Assembly (NCBI GenBank): GCA_022410635.1
Contig: JAJVDF010000002.1
Coordinates: 5,218,778 to 5,282,777, forward strand
Direction of reading: 5' to 3'
DNA from: Tretioscincus oriximinensis
Taxonomy: Eukaryota; Chordata; Lepidosauria; Squamata; Gymnophthalmidae
DNA: 64,000 nt
Shown: positions 9,987 through 20,541 of the stretch, piece after piece
Layout of the letters: every line of letters starts with the position of its first letter
Numbering within the stretch: position 1 is the first letter of the stretch
Notes under the pieces: model-generated
Told to the model about the DNA's origin: nothing
What the model saw: only the letters and a program-made list of their open reading frames with translations
Databases searched by the model: none
Position numbers and translations under genes: made by a program

Positions 9987-11009
9987 AACACGGTATGGAT
10001 CTAGCCTGAACTTCATGAATGCAGTCTAAAGACTGGCAACTTTGATAGTGATTCACTTAAATTTGAATATCTATCATGGCAATCTATCATGGAACTGACT
10101 TCCCAAAGCTTTAAAGAAAAATAAGGGAGGGTGGGATAATGCTATGGTCCTGCTATTACTTTACAGTGATTATAGGACGTGAGAATATGAATGCAGTTTG
10201 AAAGATAGCACCATTTCTTTGATGCATCAAAAAGCACTCTATAGTAGGCTCTTACTTTAGTAGGACACTTAAGTCAAAGCTAGCGCTTGACTCCCCTCCT
10301 AATGTCTTATTACAATGACAGAAGCTCTAGATATATCAATTTAATCTTAGTTCAGGAGAAATAAATGCTTTAGCAAAACGGAATGCAGTTTTATAGTTTT
10401 CCAGCTAGAAATTGGACAACGAACGACTTTTACAGAAATACAGAATATAGTTTAAAGGGTAATCATATTCTTCTGAGTTAAAAAATATATAAAGTTGCTA
10501 GTTATTTGGCAGTAAAATGTTAGACATGGAACTAGGCTAAGAAGAAAGAAAGCATATAATTAAATTCTTTCCTTTCTTTCTAAAAGTGATAGCTACTCCT
10601 GTGTGCCTTCACTGAGGCCATCTATGGGCATACTTAGTAATCTAGTTTGAAGAGCTCACTAATCTACATTGTCTGCATGGGAGTGGTGGTATTCTGGATC
10701 AGACTTGTACTCATGGCCATCTAATCTAGAATAGTGGTAGAACATATTGATTAGTTCTGCATCTATATCAGGGCTGTCAGATTCAGGTTAAGCCAGTGGT
10801 CCATCCATATGCAGACCAGGTCTGAGTGAGTATAGGTGTGGCTGCAAGAGAATTGCACCAAAACTTCATTTCAGCCTAGGTTGTCTGGGCATTAATTTAA
10901 CCTGTTTAATGCAGATGTGCCCTGCTACAATTAATCTGGATCAAGTACATTTGTACCAATACAATTGGTGCCCCACTGTCTAAGACAGAATGCTGGATTT
11001 CAGTTTCAA
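9987..11009. other. Unassigned intergenic DNA
   Basis: No gene or recognised repeat. A short near-duplication (ATCTATCATGGCA at 10070-10082 and ATCTATCATGGAA at 10083-10095) is the only local structure noticed. Confidence 0.4.
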
Positions 11010-11150
11010 GCAGATTCATGAGTACTACCTCTAATGTGGTGGGACAGATAGAATAGATTTAAGCCTTTGGGTGAAAATTAACCTTGTAAGCTACTCTGAG
11101 TCCCTTCAGGTGTGAAGAGCAGAGTATGAAAACCAGATTTTCCTCATCCT
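11010..11150 (+). mobile_element. tRNA-headed SINE, family B, 3' half only
   Basis: The segment parallels the 3' half of the 9431 copy: GACAGATAGAATAGATTTAA, GCCTTTGGGTGAAAAT, CTTGTAAGCTACTCTGAGTC and an AGAGTATGAAAACCAG end followed by a TTC-rich tail. The tRNA-like head is missing. Confidence 0.65.
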
Positions 11151-13384
11151 TCTTCAAATCACATGTGTGGCTGCAGTCTAGTATGAGTTGCAGCAGTTAA
11201 AGTACATTAAAAAAAATCAAAACAATTTAAAAATATATCTGCAGTGTAGTTTTAAAAAATTCACCCATTGCCAAATGCAAGATAACATTACGAGAAAACT
11301 AAGCAACTTGGCTACTTGTATCCTACTTGTGTCACAAAGGCTGCTTCAGACAATGGCAGGTTTTAGCAATATTCCAAAGTATAGCACTTCCAGAACCATT
11401 CCTAAAGATTCTAAGCACTCAACAGCAGGGCATTTGCCTTTTTCACTTCTGCACAATACTGAAAGACAATGAAATACACGTTTATTGATTGTTTGGTTTC
11501 AAATTTGGCCAATCCCATGTTCAGGACATTTATCCAAAAAGTAGGTCTTTGTGCCATTTTGGAAAAACTCACTTCTAGAGTTGAGTTTCCCCATACTACA
11601 AAAACCTGATAATATAAAATCCTTTGTAGCGTAATTGTGGCTGTTTTCATACACTGCTTGTGTTTTGTGAAATTTCCTGATAATCTGCTTTATTGATTTA
11701 TTGCACCTTGTTGATATGTTTACAATTTATTCTGAATTTTATAGTTCTGTCAGCTCCTGACAAGAGATTTTCTGGTCATGTGANACCCTTTTCCATCTGC
11801 CGTTTTGTTTGTTGTCAATATGAAGTGCAGTATTATTCAATAGTTTCCTTCAATATCAGGATCCTTGGCATTTCATCCTCAAAGTTTCTCACCAGAACTA
11901 TCTACATAACACAATCCTCTCACCATATATAATGGCTCAACAGTTTTCCCAGTGAACCAATAATCTGGATGTCTGGACACAATCAAACACAAAGTAATAT
12001 TAGTGTATCAAATAGCATTTCAAGGCCATAGAAAATAATATTAAATATACAAATTATCTCCAAAAGGTTCATTTTAGAAAATTATCAATATCATAACATT
12101 TATTTTATATTCCTCTCTTGTGCAGTTTCTGACATATGGCCATACTGGCCACGTTTCTGTCCTCTTACCTTATATAAAATAGATGATTTCTATTTTAAGT
12201 TTCTTTTTTTCACATCCCAAACATATTCCTTTGCTTTCTGTGAATAAGTCTTGCTCTCTCTTGAAACTCCCAAGTTTTTCTAGTATGGGAGGAGAATACT
12301 ACTATTTCTACTATTTTAATTTAAGTAATTTTCTTTTTTCCTATTTTGCTCTGCTATAGATGTCCTCAGGGTACCAGCAGCCATGATCAGCTGTTGGTGT
12401 TTTGCTGTTGTTGTTTACTACAGGAGGAACTCATAGAATGAGCCCACATTGATGGCTGAACCATGAAATGTTGCTAGCAAAGGATATTGCACTGAAAGAG
12501 TTGGTTATTATTAGAAATTATGTACATACATTATCTCGTCTGCAATAAATTGTCTAACAGCCAGGTCTGAGTGGCAAAAATCTCCAAGGCCAGATATAAT
12601 CTAATTCAGGAATTAAATTATGTAATATAAATTATCTGCCCTAAATACTAAAAAATGATCTCACCTGGATATTAAAATTTAAGTGGTTAGCACTATCTTT
12701 CTGAGTATCATTGTTTAGCTAGCATCTCGGCAAATGCAAAATAATAAGGATGATTATTANCAATTATCTTGTGCTTTATAGTGTTCAAAACAATCCACTT
12801 CCATTTGTCTTTCAGGATTCCTACCGTGATCCTGTAACATAGGTCAGCATTATTGTTTCCACATGTCAGCAAGAGACTAAAGGCAGGAAGGAAATGGCTG
12901 GTCTAATAGAACCTAATAAGCATGAGATAAGAAAGTGAGTGAGTGGATGGTGGAAGTAGTAATTTCTTGCCCTTAAACTAATGTATGAAGCTGCCATTAG
13001 GCCCCTTCTANATTAATGGAGCACAACCAAAATGGCCACGTACATTGGGACCTTGATAGATTTAATTTTATGATGGAATCGGTTAGGGGGTAGGGTAATA
13101 GTGACATCTTGCCTTTAAATTAACATTTGAAGCTGATATTATTGGAAAAACAAACATAATTAAGTGAAACTTGCCAACAACAATTTTTCTGTTTTAGGGC
13201 CTCACTACACTTAGATGNATGGAGCATAGCATAGACTAGGTAGCTCAAAATGAGCACCCAGATTGGGACAGTAATGCCATATTTCTCATAAATAAACTGC
13301 CCAAAAAGTTGTGTGAAAGAGAGCACACCTCTGGCTGCCCAGAGACGTTTAGGTATAGGGTGAAATAAAAGTGCAAAAGAATAA
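11151..13384. other. Unassigned AT-rich DNA
   Basis: I found no coding signal. Around 12996-13230 two segments starting GGCCCCTTCTA and GGGCCTCACTACAC, each followed by ATGGAGCA, look like decayed ends of a DNA transposon, but no duplication could be confirmed. Confidence 0.35.
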
Positions 13385-13712
13385 AATAAGAACATAAGAC
13401 GAGCCATACTGGATTGGGCCAGAGCCCATCCAGTGCAGCATTCTGTGTCATACAGAGGCGCCTGGGCAATCCGAACAGAGGAAAGCAAAATATGATGCTG
13501 TTCATAACTCCCTGCTAATGACTTTTGCTCCATCCTGGAGGCAGCATCCAGACATCCATCCTAGTACCCATTTATACCCTTGGTGTCCATAAACCTGTCT
13601 AGTAATGTCTTGAAACTATCCAAGCTGTTACCTACCTACCACTAACTTTTCAGAAAGTAAATTCCACAGGCTGATGACCCTCTGGGTCAAAAATGAAATA
13701 AACGTAAATCAT
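13385..13712 (-). mobile_element. CR1 LINE 3' fragment
   Basis: Minus-strand CR1 from its extreme 3' end (AAGAACATAAGACGAGCCAT near 13388) to the RT C-terminal region (CTTGAAACTATCCAAGCTG near 13610, AAATTCCACAGGCTGATGAC near 13659). It is close to the 38.8 and 57.8 kb copies. It stops at 13712, well before the full length those copies reach. Confidence 0.85.
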
Positions 13713-14527
13713 CTTTGAAACTGTAAACAGGAAAATATTGTTTCCCCACCTTCACAAGAACTTTGGTATTATAAAAATATTGTTAAAGTGTCGTGTCTTT
13801 CTAAGCTCGAAGAGATCACACAGACTTGGAGGATTTGGGGGGCATGCGATGGGAGAACTGACCGTTTTCTGGGATTGCCTCATTTATGGACATTGAAAAA
13901 ATAGACCTTATCTTCCTTCCTTGCTGCCAACTTGCATTTGGATGTACCCTAAGACCCATTGCTTCACTTGAGATTTCCTTTGGTCACTTATAACTGAGAC
14001 ACAGAATGCCTTGAATAGGGGAATCCAATTCAATTCGGTGTCTCTTGCAAAGATGTTGAAATGATCAGGAACCAGGAGATTCCTGATGCTTGCACCTGTA
14101 TTATTGATGCATAACGAAGCATGGCTAAAGCTCCATCTACACATACGACAAAAGAATCAGATGGTGGAACATTGCATCAAGAATTAGGTACGAAACAGTC
14201 ATGTGGAGAGGATCTCAATTTAGTAAATTCTACAGAATAGGATGAAAGACACCGATGCNTTGGTATTTGCATTATCTCCAACAGTACTGGTGATCTAGAC
14301 CTACTCATCAACCAAAGTGTGTGTGTGNGGGGGAGACGTTCTGCATTTTAAAAAGAGAACCACTTAAGAAGATGCTTTATCAGATATGTAGTTTATAATT
14401 TTCCAACATTTTAAGATATTCAGATCTGCCATTTTCTACAGATGTTTAAGACCAACCACTGAGTTTTGCATAGATGTCTCAGCCTTTTCTTTCATCAACT
14501 GTTTTCTGACAATGCCAATAGGTAGAA
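13713..14527. other. Unassigned intergenic DNA
   Basis: No open frame with recognisable content. A short GT tract with an N lies at 14320-14334. Confidence 0.4.
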
Positions 14528-14745
14528 TGAGCCAGTTTGGTGTAGTGGTAGTGTCCCAGGTCGATTCAAGAAGGCAGCTGGATGATTTTCGGACAATCAC
14601 AGTTCTTTAGAACTCTATTAGCCCTACCTACTTCACAGGGTGTCTGTTGTGGAGAAAGCAACAAAAGATATGTTCGCTCCCCTATGGTTGGCTGTCCTGA
14701 GANCTTCAGGTATAGGGCGAGATATAAGTTTAAATAAATAATAAA
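14528..14745 (+). mobile_element. tRNA-headed SINE, family A, with L2-like tail
   Basis: The head GAGCCAGTTTGGTGTAGTGG carries TGGTGTAGTGG, an exact fit to the RNA polymerase III A box (TRGYNNARNGG), and a decayed B box (AGGTCGATTCA). The body has CACAGTTCTTTAGAACTC and CAGGGTGTCTGTTGTGGAGA. The 3' end reads GGCTGTCCTGAGANCTTCAG and TATAGGGCGAGATATAAG, then AAATAAATAATAAA. This end strongly resembles the L2 3' UTR copies in this window, as expected of a SINE moved by an L2 partner. Confidence 0.8.
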
Positions 14746-15217
14746 GTGTGTTTTACTGGCTCATGAAGTCTTCCACAAGGGCAGCAACATAACTGTAGAT
14801 ATGCCAGTATATACGGGTCTTTCAATCCTTAGTAGATTATTCATGAAATGTTCACCTAAGAAAAATAAAACTGATGGTTGATGCTTGCTCTGAATCTAAT
14901 AGAGATGTGTAGAAACTTGAAAATGAAGGTTCAGTCCAGTTTGAATTTAAACCAATTCTGTACATTAAAACACAATCTAAAAAGCCATTCAAAGGAGGAA
15001 CAAAAAAGTGGTATTTCTGAAGTCCCTTCCCCACTTCATGGTTTGCCTAATATTTCTTTTAAAACACATTATCCATCTGTCCCACCTATCTTAAAGATTC
15101 CACACTTTTCTGACACGTTGCCTTGCAATCTTATCACTTGGCGAGCCCCAGTATTGTTGCAAGCGCAAAATAAGGCATTGTTGTGCTTGCGTTCTCAAAA
15201 AGTGAGATAATGGGGAA
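14746..15217. other. Unassigned intergenic DNA
   Basis: No repeats recognised. The short frames at 14852-15210 have no domain or exon signature. Confidence 0.35.
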
Positions 15218-15632
15218 CCAAAAAAAGGAAAAGAAGAAAAGACAGAAAGTGTCTCTCCTGGTATGCAAATAAAGTCTCAAAAACAACTCTCCAGGCAAAT
15301 TAGTTGAGGGCCTTATCACTTTGTAGAAAGGATGAAATGATTCCCTTCAATTGCCTCACTAGATGATTTGCCTTGCATATTATTTATGAGATTATTTACG
15401 AAGTTTTTCAGCCCTCTGATGATTTTTGCATGAAGATATGTTTTGAGATCTTACCTTATTTAGAATTATGGCCAGTCTGCTATCAGTGATTATTTTTGGA
15501 AGTGATACATTGTTTTGGAAGTGTGAATACAATCATTTGAGTTTTCAAGATTTACCTGGAGTGATGTTTTTGAGACTTTATTTGCCTACCAGGAAAGCCA
15601 CTTTTCATGTTTTCTTCTTCTTTTGGTAACTA
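15218..15632. repeat. Foldback: 80-base inverted repeat with about 250-base spacer
   Basis: Arm 15218-15300, read as reverse complement, aligns with 15550-15632. The shared core is GTTTTTGAGACTTTATTTGC. It is bordered by ATTTGCCTGGAGAG or ATTTACCTGGAGTG on one side and CATACCAGGAGAGAC or CCTACCAGGAAAGCC on the other. The spacer has no coding content. It could be a foldback or MITE-type transposon or a local inverted duplication. No target duplication was identified at its ends. Confidence 0.6.
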
Positions 15633-16045
15633 CATTTCCTGGCACTCTTTGCAAGCCGAGAGCCAATGAATTTGCTCTATTCTCCTTGCTGAATGTCTCC
15701 ACAAAGCTTTCTCCTGGATTTTACAAATGTCTATTGTTGAATAGTACAAACTGTGGTGGCTGGTAATTTTGTACTACCAAAACTTTTTAATGAGGGGATG
15801 GCCGGACATGTCTAATCTCTTGGGGTGGATGGGAGGTTTCCATCTTGCCAAATATCATTCTAAGTAAGAGAATGCTGAAATGAAACAACTTGCCATTTTC
15901 CTGATATCTTCTCTCATTCTGAAGATGCATTAAAACTTAGGAGTGGCCACAAAAGTAAAAAATACTATTAAATTAGAACTGGTCAAATCAAGGTAGTTTG
16001 AACCAAACTTTAAATCCTGTTGATTTGGTTTGCATTTGTACTTCT

Positions 16046-16350
16046 ACTTTTTAAAATTATTTATTTATTTAAAATGATTATGTGTAACAAAAGAACAACA
16101 ACAAAAAAAGATAACAACACATTCATAAAATGTTTAAAAAGATCCATACCCTCCCTCTCTCCCTCCTTGCAACCCACCCTTCCTCCCTGGAAGGTCAGAA
16201 TGCAGAGGGCGTACTATATTTAAGAGTCAAAATCCTGGGTAAACATGTATGTTTTTATCAGGTGATAAAAACTATACAATGTAGGCGCCTGGTGAGCCTC
16301 TAGAAGGAGTCTATTCCAGGGTGTGGGGGCCACCATGTAGAACGCCCTAT
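16046..16350 (-). mobile_element. Interspersed repeat, family C (LINE-like)
   Basis: A TTATTTATTTAAAATGATTA stretch at the left (reverse complement of a tail) is followed by an A-rich spacer. Then come GTAAACATGTATGTTTTTATC and GGAGTCTATTCCAGGGTGTG (16299-16324 region). This matches the layout of the 8998 and 61578 copies. It is diverged and the exact ends are uncertain. Confidence 0.4.
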
Positions 16351-18290
16351 GTGTGGTGGTTTAGTTCAAATTTGGGATGGTTCAAATTCAAACTACCTCA
16401 TTCAATTCAAATAAGATTCAAATTTAATGTCAGGCAGGCTCCAATTGTGGGAGAAATGCTGAATCTCCACTTCACAAGGAAAACAATGGCTGCCCAGGTT
16501 TCTGGAAAGAGATCTTATGTTTGCTACTTTAAGATGCATCTCCTCATTTTCATTACTGAATGCAGATCTAAATCAATGAGATTGAGATATTTTATCCTGA
16601 AGAAAAATAATCTCAGACATCTATCACACCTTCAAGGTTGTGTGGCATGTTTGCTATGAGCCTTCATTTACTGTTGCTCAACAGTTTAGATATTTTTCCT
16701 AGGTAACTCTTGAGTTGGGTGTAAAGGAGACCTTAAAAAATGAAACCGGAGTTTTGAGTCTTTAATGTGTTTAGATGTGTTTTGTTTTCACCAGATGCTG
16801 AAGGCATTTTAAGCTGCACCTGATGAATGTTGTCCTTTTCCACATTCTTTAAAACTGTAAAATTCCTATCCCATTTGTAAAAATGACATTCTTATCTAAG
16901 ACACACTTAATTTAGAAGATTTTGCTCTTGAGTAGCCAAACAAGATGATACCAGAAGTTAGGATCACAAACAGTGTGCTTTTCATATGAAAGCTTATTTT
17001 AATCCTGTTCTCAAAAGTCCTAATCATAAATTTTATAAGGAACATCTACCAACTTGCTGAAGTTACATAAAAAGTAGAAAATTAGAAATAATAATGGGAA
17101 TAATCTTTTAGCCTTTCTATATTACATGAGCCATTGTGCCATATGTCCCTATTATTTAGGTATATCTTTATTTATGATTCTAAACCAAAATTAAAAAGTC
17201 CTCTCCTTAGAGATGGTAGTGCATGTAACTGCTATGACTTTCAACAAGCTTGATTGTATTGGTCACCCATTTGATTTTTGACACATTTGGTAGATCTGAC
17301 AAGTAACTGAGGTTATGCTGATGATCACATGCCTTCTTTTGCCATTTCTACTCCCCAGTCTTACTTCTTGTTATTGTGTAGGAGGAGCAGCCCAAATCTC
17401 TCTTTATTGTACGGACATAATCAAAATGTTGGGTGGAAGTCTTGCAGCATAGCTGGGTATGCAGAGAATTAACACTCAGTGAAATTTCTGTCTGCGGTAC
17501 TGAAACTGAGAGCTTGGGAGTCTTATTTATTTGCCTCTTCCCCTGCTATTTCACTTCTGAGCTATTTTACTGTGAAAGCTTTCAGCAGACCTGTCAAACA
17601 TCCTGTGATAACATTTGTTACTTTGGACCTCAGTGTCTTCACTGATTCAGCTACATCAGTCCATAATATAAAATAAGTATTGCCATCACTCACTTTTTTC
17701 AGAAGAAGAAGAGGAAGAAGACTGGTTGGTTGACAAAAACTGGCTGAAAATCCCAAGTGGCGTTGGCTTGAGTCAACTTGAAATCTGAAATTTTATATCT
17801 TGTTGGAGTCTTGACTGTGTGGAATTGCAAATAGGTTCCCAGACTGAACTTCAGGCCTTGGTAAGACAGTCCAGAATATCTATCAAATCAAACTATCTTG
17901 TTGTTATTCATCTTGAAGGCCACAATTGTGATAAGTTGTTTCTTCAAAATGTAAAAACGTTTTAGTCCTTTTATCAAGTCAGTGATTAATGTTCAAAGTT
18001 CCTGCATGTTTATTCCTGATTTCAAATATCTTACCTGAATCCCCATTACGAGCTTGGATTCCTTAGGAACATGCGAATTGGACCTGTGCCCCAGCTAATC
18101 TAGCATCTTGTACTCTCAATGAAAATTGTTGTATTTGGAAGGACACATATGTGACATAAATCTTGCCCTTGTATAAGGGATGTTACATTAACTAGGCAGT
18201 ATTGCATCTTTCATCCTTCCAATGTTATATCAGCAAATTTTAAACACTGCTTGTTTAAGATTTAAGTTTTAATAAAACTTTCTTCATTAC
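16351..18290. other. Unassigned AT-rich DNA
   Basis: Long repeat-free stretch with no exon-like open frame. A purine tract (AGAAGAAGAAGAGGAAGAAG) at 17701-17720 is the only simple repeat. Confidence 0.4.
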
Positions 18291-18845
18291 TCACGAAAAG
18301 TGGATTTCTATTTTTTTATTTTGTTTCAAAATTAAGACAAATAGAAAATAACAACAGCAAAATAAACAAACACAGAGTTTACAAAACAAAGACATCTAAA
18401 TAAGAATAATTAAAACCAATATAAAGACATACATAAAATAAAACAAAATACCGTAAAACTTACCCTTCCCCCCCCCCCCCCCCCACTCCAGGTCCTTTAA
18501 TCTTTTAAAGTGAGTTAAATAGTTATATTACATTCTAAAAATTAAACTTAATTTTAGTTTTTTGGTTTCACTCCTAATATTATTATGCCCATTTCCTCTT
18601 ACATTCTTCCAGCTTTTCCATATTCCCTGGGTGGATAATCTTACAAGTTATTATTTCTGCGGCTAACATTTCTATTAGATATTCGAACCAATTTCCTAAA
18701 GTCCACTTGTTATAATCCTTCCACCTTTTTATCAACTTCAATTGTGCACAAACTATTATTTTTTCTAATACCTCTATCAACTGTATTGATATTAACAGGT
18801 TTCTAAGCAAGTCTGAGGTGGATACCACATTAACCAAGAACCTTT
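18291..18845 (-). mobile_element. L1 LINE ORF2 C-terminus and 3' UTR
   Basis: The minus-strand frame 18583-18837 reads VCAQLKLIKRWKDYNKWTLG and then FEYLIEMLAAEI. This is the ending typical of vertebrate L1 ORF2, an alanine-rich helix followed by Trp-Lys and a W..L..M...E segment. To the left, on the element's 3' side, lie a C16 run (18469-18484), an A-rich segment and a T-rich terminus around 18305-18320. Only the extreme 3' end is present, the usual result of 5' truncation. Confidence 0.7.
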
Positions 18846-19035
18846 TCCTGGAAAGTCACAGACAGCCACTGTTCTACTATAAGGATATGTGAAATGGACA
18901 GTTATTTTTTTGTCAAATGACTGTAGACACAGGAGATTGTACGAACTTTCTTTGAAAACTTTATAACTCCTGAGTCTATGTAGTATGGCTTGGGGGATAT
19001 TTTAGCTGCAAGACATGTGTATGACCTCATACACA

Positions 19036-19308
19036 GCGGAGGAGGAACTGGTTTTTTATAGTTTGCTTTTCTCACCCAAGGGACTCAAAGCAGCTTACAA
19101 GCTAATTTTGGCCCATGGCTTACATTCTATCCTCCCCATCACATCATAAGGGTACCTATTCATCTTCTTCCAAATGCTTTCTTTCAAAAAGTTAGGTCAA
19201 CCGAAGCTAAGGCTCTCACTCCTCCCCACGGCAGGCACTTGGGCCTTGAACACTGACCTTTCTGTTGAATGTCTATTGTTCTTAACCTCTGCATCATCAT
19301 GCCTTATC
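19036..19308 (-). mobile_element. tRNA-headed SINE, family B (minus strand)
   Basis: On the minus strand, a head with GCATGATGATGCAGAGGTTA and a decayed B box (AGTGTTCAAGGCC) precedes a body ending GTAAGCTGCTTTGAGTCCC. The plus strand shows its reverse, GGGACTCAAAGCAGCTTAC, at 19079-19097. The middle is diverged. Confidence 0.65.
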
Positions 19309-19549
19309 AGGTGCAGTTCATTGTGCATGTTTCCAACTGCCCATGAAATCATACACCATAGCCCAATCCATGGGGATGAGACGAAACATCTACCAGATCT
19401 CGTTAAGCAAAAGAGATGAATTGATGCTCATGTGACCTGATTCCCTTCATCATTTCAACTGCTGCATTCTGAATTAGTTATTGTGAATAGCCCAGAGGAA
19501 GTGTCCAGAGAACTGTCTCTTCCAGTTACCTTGGATCAGCTTCGGTTAT

Positions 19550-19890
19550 TATAGCCTGATGATGTGAACAAGCTGCTTGTTGGAGTTCAGCCAACTTCAT
19601 GCCCTTTGGATCCCTAAGATCTACAGGGGTGGTCTTTCTGGTTGTACATCCCCTTTCAACAGCAAATGGAGTGGGAACTCGGGTGTGTCAGTCATCATCG
19701 TTGTATTCTTTTAGAAGAACTCTGAAGATGCATCTCTTTAACCTGGCTTTTGGTTGAAGAAATGTTATTTCTCTTCACACTTCTAGATACTGTTTTATAT
19801 TGTTTTTAATGTCAATTTTGTATTGCTGTTTTTATTGTTGGCTGCCCTGAGACATTTGGATATATGGTGAGGTATAAATAAATAAATAAA
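19550..19890 (+). mobile_element. L2-clade LINE, internal ORF2 scrap joined to 3' end
   Basis: Bases 19558-19614 translate to DDVNKLLVGVQPTSCPLDP, the conserved pre-RT block of L2 ORF2. Soon after, from about 19700, the sequence is already the 3' UTR (TTTTAGAAGAACTCTGAAGATG region, GGCTGCCCTGAGACATTTGG, GGTATAAATAAATAAATAAA). Most of the reverse transcriptase is therefore deleted between the two parts. The 3' UTR matches 6426-6745. Confidence 0.7.
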
Positions 19891-20516
19891 AGATTTCCAT
19901 TGAATGCTTCTCCACTATTCTGTCCAATTCATAGAAACTTGCACAAGAACTAAGATCACAAGAAAGACCCTATCTTGTAGTTCTGTCACCTTCAGATTCT
20001 CTGTGGCCCCCACAGGTTTTGGAAAGTTTCCTAAGCAAGACAAACCAGGTGGAAATGCTTNATAGCTTTTATTTCTGAGTTAGAACATACCTCCTCAACC
20101 AGGCCTTTGATATCTAACTTCCTATGAACACTGACTTGCCAAGATGGAAAGTTGTATTTTAAGTACATCTTATTGCCAGGAAGTAGCTTGATAGACACAA
20201 TTATAACAGTGACGAACACTTGGAATATCTAAGAAAGATTGGAGAGTCTGTCTGGAGGAAGTCAATCCATATGGTTGTCAAAGACTCAGTACAAGAAGAT
20301 GGCATTAAGGAAGCAAAGGTGGTCTTAACAGCAGATTGGAAATGCCAATGCATTTCGTACTATAATAATTAATAGAACTTGACATTAGTACTAGTAGCAA
20401 GGTTCTAACCACAGTCATGACTGCAGTAGAAGATAAATACCAGACACAGAGAGATAAAACAAGGGAAATGTTATGCTAGCTACATAATTTAGATAGCATG
20501 GTAGTTGATAATTAGC
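19891..20516. other. Unassigned intergenic DNA
   Basis: Nothing recognisable in this stretch. Confidence 0.35.
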
Positions 20517-20541
20517 TAGATGGATGGATGGATGGATGGAT
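20517..20541 (+). repeat. (GATG)n microsatellite
   Basis: About six tandem GATG units, reading GATGGATGGATGGATGGATG and onward. Confidence 0.95.

Noticed and set aside
9674..10056. Ser/Phe/Leu-rich and Lys/Glu-rich proteins
   Set aside because: Translations of a microsatellite; no gene context.
13000..13230. Possible further hAT element with GGCCCCTTCTA ends
   Set aside because: The two similar segments are in direct rather than inverted orientation and no target duplication was found.
14528..14600. Possible tRNA gene (A and B boxes)
   Set aside because: The box pair belongs to SINE heads repeated several times in the window; the cloverleaf is degenerate.
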